Of a stretch of 5,143 bases of DNA, positions 1 through 5,088 are shown in pieces; the first letter of the stretch is position 1; every line of letters starts with the position of its first letter. A model generated the notes under the pieces. It had not been told where the DNA came from and did not search any database. It saw only the letters and a list, made by a program, of their open reading frames with translations. The DNA is taken from assembly GCA_025928125.1 (NCBI GenBank), contig JAICKD010000312.1:1-5143 (forward strand). Direction: 5' to 3'. The stretch is from Ktedonobacterales bacterium (GTDB taxonomy: Bacteria; Chloroflexota; Ktedonobacteria; Ktedonobacterales; JADMIN01). The position numbers and the translations under genes were made by a program.

Positions 1-165
1 ATAGGTGGTACGCAATTGTGTCTACACTTCTCATGAAGAATGCCGAGGGAAAATGTGAGAGCCATAGGAAGTAGATGAGGAAATTTTCATCTTTAAGCGA
101 ACTGCCGAAGAATAGCTGTTTGAGAATGCGGGCAGATATCGAATGAAGGGAAGAAACGGTACGGC

Positions 166-621
166 ATGACAATCTACTTTTACAGTCCACGCGAGCAGCC
201 CTATGGGTGTTTCTCCAACTTCTCGCGCCACGGCATCTCGATGGACGGTGTCTGGTGGCCGACGGTGGAGCACTACTTTCAGGCGCAGAAGTTCGCAGGT
301 GAAGCTCATGCCGACTATGTCGAGCGGATTCACCGCGCGGCGACGCCCAAACAGGCGGCGGAACTAGGCCGCTCGCGGAGCGTCCCCTTGCGCGCCGATT
401 GGGAGCAAGTCAAGGACGCGATCATGCTGGCGGCGGTGCAGCGCAAATTCGAGACGCACGAGGCGATACGGGCAATCCTGCTAGCGACGGGCGACGAGGA
501 GATCGTCGAAAACGCGCCAAGGGACTACTACTGGGGCGGCGGCGCGGACGGCAGCGGCCTGAACCGGCTCGGCACAACGCTGATGGAGGTGCGGGCGCGG
601 CTGCGCCATCCGGGCTACTGA
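166..621 (+). CDS. NADAR-family (YbiA-like) N-glycosidase / ADP-ribosyl hydrolase
   Basis: A complete 151-residue protein, close to the usual length of single-domain NADAR (formerly DUF1768) proteins. The N-terminal signature is clear: an FY pair at residues 5-6, FSNF at 16-19, then W31-P-T-V-E-H-Y-F-Q-A-Q-K-F43. The C-terminal signature is also intact: D120-x-x-W123-G-G-G, then G-x-N-R-L-G at 131-136 and L-M-E-V-R at 139-143. Family members cleave N-glycosidic bonds. YbiA/RibX types act on reactive riboflavin-pathway intermediates, and other NADARs remove ADP-ribose from guanine in nucleic acids and can serve as antitoxins to DarT1-type toxins. The sequence does not say which applies here, and no toxin lies downstream; anything upstream of base 1 is unseen. 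The ATG at 166 is preceded by GAAGGGAAG (145-153), a rather distant ribosome site. The gene converges on the lipoprotein gene with 16 bp between stops. The family call is firm; the substrate is unknown. Confidence 0.93.
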   Translation: MTIYFYSPREQPYGCFSNFSRHGISMDGVWWPTVEHYFQAQKFAGEAHADYVERIHRAATPKQAAELGRSRSVPLRADWEQVKDAIMLAAVQRKFETHEAIRAILLATGDEEIVENAPRDYYWGGGADGSGLNRLGTTLMEVRARLRHPGY

Positions 622-637
622 ATAGGTAGTAGAGGCG

Positions 638-1981
638 CTACGGCAGACTTGCCGGGTGGTGCGCTCCGGTGACCGTGCCGACGGCGGACGGAGCCGCTAC
701 CTGCCATTGCTCAAGCACCGGGAAGTCTACACCGGGAACCTCGCTCCACAGCGCCGAAGTGTCGAAGCCCGTGCTATCCGCGTACCATGCGGGCAGGCCA
801 CCGGCTGAGGGATCATGCTTCGTCGCGGCGCCTCCATTCAGGAAGCCAGTGAAGACGAGCGGGTCAGGTGTGGACGGTATACCAATGAGCAGACTGTTGC
901 TCGCTACCACGGCTACCTGCTTCTGATCTGGCGCGATGGCGAGATAGGCGTTGGCATTGGAGACGGCTCCGGCGAGGATCGGAGTGGGCGTGCCTGGATT
1001 GTTCGTGGCGACGACCTGAAACACGGATGTCGTTTTGACAGCAGGGTATCCAGGCGGATTGTTCAGCGGGCCGCCAGCGATAACGGTCCGCTGGTAGGCC
1101 AGTGTCTTGCCGTTCGCGGTGACATCCCAGCCCATGGCGTCTACCTCACCATGATAGTAGTCTGGGCAACTCGCGGTCTCGCCGAGAGAATAGGGCTGGC
1201 CAAGCGATGTCTGGGTGGTCAAGCTATAACGCTTGAGCGACGCGCCGCCGAGGAACCAATAGAAGGTCGTATTCCCCGGGCCAGGCGCACAGGCCTGGAA
1301 CTGCTTCATCTGTGAAAGCTCGAGATAGAATAGCGTGTCGCAGCGCACGACGCCTTGAATGGCAGTGGTCACACCAGGCAAGGGAGTAAGTGTCTGCGTC
1401 GTGAGGTTATAGCGGTAGGTCGTCGTTTTGGAGGCGCTTGTCCCACCAATCTCCAAAGGAGCGGGCATCACCGAGAAGATCAAGAGATCATTGTTGTCGG
1501 CCCAGGTGATGCTACGCTCGCGCGCCCACTCCATCTCGATAGGCGACGCCATCTGCATGTTCGCCGGGAGCTGCGCCTGAGTGGCCACATGGGTGCTAGT
1601 GTCCACGATAAAGGGATAAGACATGACCCCGGCCGGGTTTGTGACCTCCACCAGGGTGGCGAGGTGTTTTCCGTCTGGCGCCCAGGTGGTGAATCCTGGC
1701 CTGGTGGGGGCCATGACATCTTCAAATGGCAGGCCGAGTGGATAGGTGAAATTGCTGATCTGGCTGACTGGACCACCGTTGATTGTGCCGACGATCTGCC
1801 GGTTGGAATCCACCCAGGAGTGAGCTTTTGCGGTGGGAGTTGTCCCGCAGACCTGATTGAGCACGGATGGCGGCGTACCTGCTGGCGTAACACCGGTCGG
1901 GGCCACACAGCCGGAAAGGATGGTTGCGCTAAGCATGGCGCATCCCAAGATGAAACACAGGCGCGTGAAGAACCTTCGCAT
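638..1981 (-). CDS. Secreted lipoprotein with WD40/TolB-like repeat motifs
   Basis: A 447-residue protein with a lipoprotein signal peptide: a basic start (MRRFFTR), a hydrophobic stretch to about residue 22, and the lipobox L22-S-G-C25, so Cys25 should be lipidated after cleavage by signal peptidase II. A Pro/Thr-rich linker follows to about residue 50. The remainder looks like a beta-propeller. Repeat-like strands of the W-x-PDGK-x-LA type occur at about 100-110 (WAPDGKHLATL), with weaker copies near 159-170, 285-296, 349-360 and 398-405. Such proteins are usually surface-anchored binding or scaffold proteins; no catalytic motif or ligand is apparent. The start is supported mainly by the signal peptide, since the ribosome site (AAAGG) is weak and somewhat far upstream. 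Expression may be driven by the promoter at 2038-2043 and the CRP-like site beyond it. It appears monocistronic and converges on the NADAR gene. Lipoprotein status is confident; the propeller fold is inferred. Confidence 0.9.
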   Translation of the reverse strand: MRRFFTRLCFILGCAMLSATILSGCVAPTGVTPAGTPPSVLNQVCGTTPTAKAHSWVDSNRQIVGTINGGPVSQISNFTYPLGLPFEDVMAPTRPGFTTWAPDGKHLATLVEVTNPAGVMSYPFIVDTSTHVATQAQLPANMQMASPIEMEWARERSITWADNNDLLIFSVMPAPLEIGGTSASKTTTYRYNLTTQTLTPLPGVTTAIQGVVRCDTLFYLELSQMKQFQACAPGPGNTTFYWFLGGASLKRYSLTTQTSLGQPYSLGETASCPDYYHGEVDAMGWDVTANGKTLAYQRTVIAGGPLNNPPGYPAVKTTSVFQVVATNNPGTPTPILAGAVSNANAYLAIAPDQKQVAVVASNSLLIGIPSTPDPLVFTGFLNGGAATKHDPSAGGLPAWYADSTGFDTSALWSEVPGVDFPVLEQWQVAAPSAVGTVTGAHHPASLP

Positions 1982-2037
1982 GCTCTGAGCAGCCTTTCAA
2001 AAGGGCGTCTGGCAGCCATCTGTGGCGGTGTGAAGCA

Positions 2038-2043
2038 AGTGTA
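2038..2043 (-). promoter_or_regulatory. Candidate -10 element for the lipoprotein gene
   Basis: Read on the minus strand this is TACACT, a 4/6 match to TATAAT, lying about 57 bp before the lipoprotein ATG. No good -35 box is seen at 16-18 bp. Instead the CRP-like palindrome at 2066-2081 is centred about 42 bp upstream of the implied start point near 2031, the spacing typical of class II activator-dependent promoters with a poor -35. The same TACACT hexamer forms the -10 of the promoter at 4263-4292. Confidence 0.4.
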
Positions 2044-2065
2044 CGTTTGGCGTGTCCGCCACTGC

Positions 2066-2081
2066 TGTGAGCAAGCTCACA
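2066..2081. promoter_or_regulatory. CRP/FNR-family-like operator (TGTGA-N6-TCACA)
   Basis: The sequence TGTGAGCAAGCTCACA is a 7-bp inverted repeat around AA and fits the enterobacterial CRP consensus TGTGA-N6-TCACA perfectly. It lies 85-100 bp upstream of the lipoprotein start. A Crp/Fnr-family regulator is the natural candidate ligand if the organism keeps that half-site specificity, which is inference. On the plus strand the palindrome is followed by CTTTTT, so a weak intrinsic terminator is an alternative reading, but the stem is short and no plus-strand gene ends nearby. Confidence 0.55.
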
Positions 2082-2225
2082 CTTTTTAAGCAATTGCGCT
2101 GAGGATTTCACGGTAGCATAGCGGGGCGGCTAGTCGTGGTTGCGCCATACGCGCAATCGATGGGGAACATGTAGCGATCCGCCCGCGCAAGTTCGAGGAG
2201 CAGGTTAGGAGCGGATGGGGCGCTT

Positions 2226-2266
2226 CACCAGTGCCTCATCCTGGGCGTTCCTCTCGTACTGGCCGT
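2226..2266 (-). other. 23S rRNA sarcin-ricin-loop-like segment (fragment or mimic)
   Basis: On the minus strand, 2260 to 2249 reads AGTACGAGAGGA, the near-universal core of the 23S rRNA sarcin-ricin loop. Fifteen bases further on, at 2233 to 2226, is CACTGGTG, which follows at the same distance in E. coli 23S rRNA as I recall it. Flanking bases can form a 3-bp stem (GGC at 2264-2262 with GCC at 2246-2244) in the same register as the natural stem. The paired bases differ from E. coli, as a compensatory change would. Wider similarity to 23S is weak. It could be a decayed rRNA fragment, a structural mimic, or chance; an intact rRNA gene is excluded. Confidence 0.4.
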
Positions 2267-2496
2267 GTGTATGCTCTCCATGTGGGGACGCGGGCGGATA
2301 GGTTCGCATCCGCAACATACCATGCGACGGGCGGCGGCGACTGGCAGATTTCTCTCCAACTTCTGGAACGCCACATCCTCTCTGCCCGGCAAGATGGAGA
2401 CACCCACTCCCGCTCAGTGGACGCATGGTGTTAGGATAGTAGGCGGCGCGATATCAGAGCCGGTCGTGGTTGTGCGCATGGAACTGGGGAATGGCG

Positions 2497-2709
2497 ATGC
2501 ATGACGACGTGTTCCACTGGGAGGTCTCGGCAGACGAGTACCGCGCCATTTTCAAGGAGACCATCCACAGCCTCGATACCCATGAGGCATGGAGGCACAC
2601 AGGCATGTATGTCACGCGCGCCTATTCTTGCACCACCGTCTCAGGGGATAAGGCGCTCCGCGTCACGCTCCTGGACGGCGAGGAGTGGTTGGTCGTCGAG
2701 AAGGAGTAG
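2497..2709 (+). CDS. Small hypothetical protein (70 aa)
   Basis: An unrecognised, acidic, soluble-looking protein of 70 residues beginning MHDDVFHWEV. The N-terminal half looks helical (about residues 11-30), and the C-terminal part reads as beta strands ending in L-L-D-G-E-E-W-L-V-V-E-K-E. There is no signal peptide, membrane segment or metal-binding motif. I chose the ATG at 2497 because GGGGA at 2486-2490 sits 6 bases upstream. The in-frame ATG at 2491 directly abuts that site, and the TTG at 2470 has no clear support. No clear promoter was found in front. A near-palindrome (GC-rich, 2713-2728) follows the stop but has no T-run. The methyltransferase starts 270 bp downstream behind its own promoter, so an operon is not implied. 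It is credible as a gene from its ribosome site and protein-like composition; its function is unknown. Confidence 0.6.
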   Translation: MHDDVFHWEVSADEYRAIFKETIHSLDTHEAWRHTGMYVTRAYSCTTVSGDKALRVTLLDGEEWLVVEKE

Positions 2710-2782
2710 CGCGGCCACCGCGCGGTAGCTGAGGCTGCCATGATGGTTTCGGATGGCGACCAGCACAGTAAAGCAAGAGGGC

Positions 2783-2812
2783 TTGACAGCTATGCGCGCC
2801 CGGCCCCATACT
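2783..2812 (+). promoter_or_regulatory. Sigma70-type promoter for the methyltransferase gene
   Basis: A perfect -35 box TTGACA (2783-2788) is followed, after 18 bp, by CATACT (2807-2812), a 4/6 match to the -10 consensus. The implied start near 2819 would give a leader of about 160 nt before the methyltransferase ATG at 2979. Confidence 0.5.
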
Positions 2813-2854
2813 ACTGCACAACGCAAGCGCGTCTATCGGGATTCCTTGGGTGAG

Positions 2855-2884
2855 GGCGCCAATCGGTATCATGTACCTGGCGCC
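2855..2884 (+). promoter_or_regulatory. Stem-loop in the methyltransferase leader
   Basis: GGCGCC (2855-2860) can pair with GGCGCC (2879-2884), and inside it GGTA (2865-2868) pairs with TACC (2874-2877) around the loop TCATG. This gives about 10 bp with a small asymmetric internal loop. It lies roughly 35-65 nt into the predicted leader. No T-run follows, so it is not an intrinsic terminator. It may be a leader structure without regulatory function; no known riboswitch class was recognised. Confidence 0.3.
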
Positions 2885-2962
2885 ATCGGCAAGGATGCGA
2901 AAGGCTGTCGTAGCGTGCGCAAATGACGTGATACGCTTATCGCGTCGGGTTGGCCAAGGAAG

Positions 2963-2968
2963 AAGGGG
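2963..2968 (+). promoter_or_regulatory. Ribosome binding site fixing the methyltransferase start
   Basis: AAGGGG ends 10 bases before the ATG at 2979. The reading frame is open further upstream to 2850, but that region has no comparable site and overlaps the leader stem-loop. The shorter start is therefore preferred. Confidence 0.65.
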
Positions 2969-2978
2969 TGGATACGCC

Positions 2979-3884
2979 ATGTCATGGTGGCCATTTCGGC
3001 GTCGGCGCAGGCCGGGCAGTAGCACAGAGAAAGCTGGCGCGGCGGGAACGCGCATGGTTCAAGGGCGTCGCTTTGCCGCGGGTGTGCCATATGTGCTCCC
3101 CAAAGACATGCAGGAGGTCAACCGCCTCGACTTCCAGCACTTCATGCTGCGCCAGGTTCGACGCGGCAACTTCGAGGCGCCCGTCCGGGAGCCGCATGAT
3201 GTGCTCGATCTGGGAACCGGCACCGGTCGCTGGGCGATAGAGCAGGCGTTGATCTGGCCCAATAGCAACGTGATTGGCCTCGACGTGGTCCCGCCACCGA
3301 TTGACGCGGGCGCGGATCAGCAGAATATTCGTCCGCCCAACTATGTCTTCGTGCCTGGCAACATCCTTGAAGGTCTGCCATTCAACGACGCCTCGTTTGA
3401 CTATGTGCATCAGCGCATGCTGGTGGGGGCGCTGCCCAGAGATCGCTGGCCCGGTGTCATTCAGGAGTTGCTGCGCGTGACACGGCCCGGAGGATGGATC
3501 GAGCTGGTCGAGGCTGGCTCAGCCTATGGCGGCGGCCCAGCGTTGGCTACGCTCAACGAGTGGGGCATCTCGGCGGCGGCCAGCCGGGGTATCGATATCG
3601 CGATGGGCGCGCAGATCGGCTCGATGCTTCAGTCGGGAGGCGCGGCCAATGTCGCGGCGCATGAGGTGTTCATGCCCTTGGGCAAGCGTGGAGGGCGCGT
3701 TGGCCTGATGATGGAGGCCAACTACTTCTCCGCGCTGGAGAACATTCGCCCGCTGATCCTCAAGATGGGACTCACCGACGAGGCGACACACACTGCAACG
3801 CTCGCGCAGGCCCGGCGGGAAGTCGCCCAACAGCGAAGCGGTGTCACCTATTACGTCGCCATTGGCCAACGACCGTCGGCATAG
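2979..3884 (+). CDS. Class I SAM-dependent methyltransferase, UMTA/LaeA-like
   Basis: A 301-residue Rossmann-fold methyltransferase. A basic N-terminal tail (MSWWPFRRRRR) leads into a family-specific block, Y-V-L-P-K-D-M-Q-E-V-N-R-L-D-F-Q-H-F at residues 38-55. SAM-binding motif I is V75-L-D-L-G-T-G-T-G83; motif II is I-G-L-D102; N128 lies in the next loop; motif IV is F-D-Y-V-H-Q-R at 140-146; and post-motif P-G-G is at 170-172. The pre-domain block followed by DLGTGTG-x-W and the D-Y-V-H-x-R pattern resembles the UMTA/LaeA-like methyltransferases best known from fungi, from which the grouping is inferred. The substrate is unknown; relatives include small-molecule methyltransferases and regulators of secondary metabolism. 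The start at 2979 is chosen for its strong ribosome site. The gene ends in tandem TAG codons (3882-3887). The Arg-rich tail is too polar for a membrane anchor. Confidence 0.88.
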   Translation: MSWWPFRRRRRPGSSTEKAGAAGTRMVQGRRFAAGVPYVLPKDMQEVNRLDFQHFMLRQVRRGNFEAPVREPHDVLDLGTGTGRWAIEQALIWPNSNVIGLDVVPPPIDAGADQQNIRPPNYVFVPGNILEGLPFNDASFDYVHQRMLVGALPRDRWPGVIQELLRVTRPGGWIELVEAGSAYGGGPALATLNEWGISAAASRGIDIAMGAQIGSMLQSGGAANVAAHEVFMPLGKRGGRVGLMMEANYFSALENIRPLILKMGLTDEATHTATLAQARREVAQQRSGVTYYVAIGQRPSA

Positions 3885-3887
3885 TAG

Positions 3888-3968
3888 GGCTGGAAATCGC
3901 TAGCCGACCTTCTCAACGGCACGATTCAGGACCAGCCGGCGCCGCCCTATGTGAAGCATGTGATGTAG
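3888..3968 (+). other. Coding-like tail in frame with the methyltransferase, behind tandem stops
   Basis: In the methyltransferase frame, the 26 codons after the two TAG stops read like protein (for example LADLLNGTIQDQP, then PPYVKHVM) and end at TAG 3966-3968. There is no start codon at its head and no homologue that I recognise. It could be the remnant of an eroded gene or of a longer C-terminus, or an accident of composition. Confidence 0.2.
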
Positions 3969-4004
3969 CGGCGGTCGAGGCTGGGTGCGAAAGGAATCCT
4001 GGGA

Positions 4005-4211
4005 ATGGAGCTGCGCGAATATGAGGTGGCGCTCTCACAGCGCGAGAGCGTGGCGCGCGTCCGGGCCGCTGAACGAATCATCCGGCGAGAGGGTGGCACG
4101 ATCACACTGACGTCCCTGGAGGCGACGGGGTTGACGCTGGTCACGCTCTCGCTGCCAGCGCCGCTGACGCCTGATCGGTATTTCCCTGATATCCCCTTCT
4201 ACCCCGTCTAA
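4005..4211 (+). CDS. Small hypothetical protein (68 aa)
   Basis: An unrecognised 68-residue protein. Residues 1-29 are charged and probably helical (Arg/Glu-rich, ending R-I-I-R-R-E). They are followed by two likely beta strands in G-G-T-I-T-L-T-S-L and L-T-L-V-T-L-S-L, then a Pro/aromatic tail, R-Y-F-P-D-I-P-F-Y-P-V. The ATG at 4005 is supported by AAGGA (3991-3995) nine bases upstream. Codons are GC-rich like those of the neighbours. There is no signal peptide, membrane helix or metal site. It lies 120 bp behind the methyltransferase on the same strand and could be cotranscribed with it; no promoter or terminator was seen between them. A perfect 7-bp inverted repeat (CGCTCTC 4030-4036, GAGAGCG 4044-4050) falls inside the coding region and could form an mRNA hairpin. 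Function is unknown; reality as a gene is probable. Confidence 0.6.
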   Translation: MELREYEVALSQRESVARVRAAERIIRREGGTITLTSLEATGLTLVTLSLPAPLTPDRYFPDIPFYPV

Positions 4212-4262
4212 CCGCACAGAAGCGAAAAGAACCGTGGCGGCCCCGTTCGTTTCAGTCCTCGT

Positions 4263-4292
4263 TTGCTCAGCTACCGTGCTGCGTGCTACACT
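4263..4292 (+). promoter_or_regulatory. Extended -10 promoter for the membrane protein gene
   Basis: TTGCTC (4263-4268), an 18-bp spacer and TACACT (4287-4292), with TGC directly before the -10 giving an extended -10 element. Transcription would begin near 4299, about 70 bp before the ATG at 4368. Confidence 0.45.
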
Positions 4293-4352
4293 ACGCCATG
4301 CGACGGCTCACTGCATACCGCCCATGTGGCACGGCATGGACGCCGACGCCGC

Positions 4353-4360
4353 GAGGAGAG
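4353..4360 (+). promoter_or_regulatory. Ribosome binding site fixing the membrane protein start
   Basis: GAGGAGAG ends 7 bases before the ATG at 4368, near-ideal spacing. The frame is open upstream to 4263, but that extension is polar, Arg/His-rich, starts inside the predicted -35 box, and has no such site. Confidence 0.75.
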
Positions 4361-4367
4361 AGTTCAC

Positions 4368-4829
4368 ATGAGGTCACTTCGGCGCTATTTTTGGCGTTTG
4401 CCGCTGCACCTGCGCGTCGCAGGCATCGTCGGAGTCTTGTTGCCTGTGGCATCGCTTATCTGGATGGTACCCGTGACCGTTACGGATTGGTCGTCTCCAG
4501 CGCAGTTGCCATCAGACGGGTATCGCGTGGTGGCCCTTGGACTGAACCTCAGCCTGCTTGGCCTCGCCTGCGTCCTTGTGCTCAGAATCTACTGCCTGCG
4601 CTTTCGCCAACCTGACGACGAGAAGACATTCCCGCTCAGTTCGTGGCAAAGCCAAGTGCGCGCCATGACACTCCTCGGAGCGTTGCCGCTGTGCGGGTTG
4701 GTGGTAGCGCTCATCCTTCCGCCAATCCTTGCTGTCTACTTCCTTGAACTGCTCATTGCTGGGGTCGCTATAGTCGTGGCAGCCGTGACCTACAGGCGGG
4801 CAACGCGCGAAGCCACAGCATTGCATTGA
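4368..4829 (+). CDS. Small integral membrane protein with four predicted helices
   Basis: A 153-residue membrane protein of no family I recognise. After a basic start (MRSLRRYFWR), hydrophobic segments lie at about residues 17-38, 52-74, 100-120 and 119-141. The third and fourth are almost continuous through L-P-P (117-119), suggesting a tight hairpin. The loop between helices two and three (about 75-99) is charged (R-F-R-Q-P-D-D-E-K). The C-terminus is short and basic (T-Y-R-R-A-T-R-E). The positive-inside rule would put both ends and the middle loop in the cytoplasm. There are no catalytic or transport motifs. The start is set by a strong ribosome site, and the gene has its own promoter at 4263-4292, so it is probably a single-gene unit. 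No terminator is evident after the TGA. It is confidently a gene, of unknown function. Confidence 0.82.
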   Translation: MRSLRRYFWRLPLHLRVAGIVGVLLPVASLIWMVPVTVTDWSSPAQLPSDGYRVVALGLNLSLLGLACVLVLRIYCLRFRQPDDEKTFPLSSWQSQVRAMTLLGALPLCGLVVALILPPILAVYFLELLIAGVAIVVAAVTYRRATREATALH

Positions 4830-4933
4830 TGCGCACACTGCACCCACAAGGATGTCAGTGATGTGCAACACCGCTCGCCTTTTGCTTCTGCACCAGCAAC
4901 GTCGGCACATTATGCGGCCTCTGCTGCTGTGAC

Positions 4934-5030
4934 AGCCTGTTTGAGCAAATCTCCAGCCACACAGCAAGAACCACTGTCAATTGCCTCTTCCAGCACCAAC
5001 GTGCATCCTCAGGAGGTGGCCAAACAGGCT
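4934..5030. repeat. 10-bp perfect inverted repeat pair between the membrane gene and the tRNA half
   Basis: AGCCTGTTTG at 4934-4943 is the exact reverse complement of CAAACAGGCT at 5021-5030, with 77 bp between them. The repeat does not extend further in either direction. The enclosed 77 bp has no gene. The right arm ends 10 bp from the tRNA-like segment. It could be a long-range RNA stem, the relic of a small element, or chance. Confidence 0.35.
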
Positions 5031-5040
5031 TGGATTCAGG

Positions 5041-5088
5041 GGCGGCCCCGCCGGGAATCGAACCCGGATGCTCGGTTTAGACGACCGA
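5041..5088 (-). tRNA. 3' half of a tRNA-Arg(UCU)-like gene
   Basis: On the minus strand, the anticodon stem TCGGT (5088-5084) pairs fully with ACCGA (5076-5072) around the loop CGTCTAA, giving anticodon UCU (5081-5079). A 4-base variable loop follows, then a perfect T arm: CCGGG, TTCGATT, CCCGG (5067-5051). The 3' acceptor strand is CGGGGCC (5050-5044) with discriminator G at 5043; CCA is not encoded. The 5' half is missing where it should be: no GGCCCCG partner, no D arm with GG, and base 33 is G instead of the near-invariant U. Possible explanations are a decayed tRNA, an attachment-site copy left by an integrated element, or a 3' exon behind a group I intron running past the window edge. 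Confidence 0.55.

Larger units (their letters stand above)
1982..2490. other. Gene-poor region between the lipoprotein gene and the small ORF at 2497
   Basis: About 500 bp without a convincing protein gene. Its lipoprotein-proximal part holds the promoter and CRP-like site. The remainder, about 2090-2490, contains only short ORFs of 60-79 codons that overlap one another on both strands. None has a good ribosome binding site or recognisable protein features. The notable content is a 23S rRNA sarcin-ricin-loop-like segment on the minus strand (2226-2266) and a shorter 23S-like stretch on the plus strand (2416-2432). A 10-bp direct repeat (GTCGTGGTTG at 2133-2142 and 2463-2472) roughly brackets the region and is probably chance. 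Confidence 0.5.

Noticed and set aside
74..91. AT-rich hairpin-like sequence (GATGA...TCATC) as terminator of an upstream gene
   Set aside because: Only five regular pairs plus wobbles, a weak T-run, and the upstream gene cannot be seen.
815..1315. Open frame of 166 codons on the plus strand
   Set aside because: Also antisense to the lipoprotein gene, with no ribosome site and no recognisable motif.
1355..2089. Open frame of 244 codons on the plus strand, opposite the lipoprotein gene
   Set aside because: It is antisense to a gene with a clear lipobox and repeat motifs. Its translation is Arg/Gly/His/Cys-rich without domain features, as expected of a shadow frame in GC-rich DNA.
2066..2090. 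Intrinsic terminator on the plus strand (palindrome followed by CTTTTT)
   Set aside because: The stem is only 6-7 bp with a minimal loop, and no plus-strand gene ends nearby; the fit to an operator with promoter spacing is better.
2205..2504. Several overlapping short ORFs on both strands
   Set aside because: Low-complexity or Arg/Pro/Ser-rich translations, no ribosome sites, and mutually overlapping frames.
2850..2978. N-terminal extension of the methyltransferase by 43 residues
   Set aside because: No ribosome site at the upstream start, it overlaps the leader stem-loop, and AAGGGG at 2963-2968 clearly favours the ATG at 2979.
4263..4367. N-terminal extension of the membrane protein by 35 residues
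   Set aside because: The extension begins inside the predicted -35 box, is polar and Arg/His-rich, and the strong ribosome site at 4353-4360 points to 4368.
4236..5050. Direct repeat GGCGGCCCCG at 4236-4245 and 5041-5050 as attachment sites flanking the membrane gene
   Set aside because: Ten bases in GC-rich DNA is too short, and no integrase gene lies between them.
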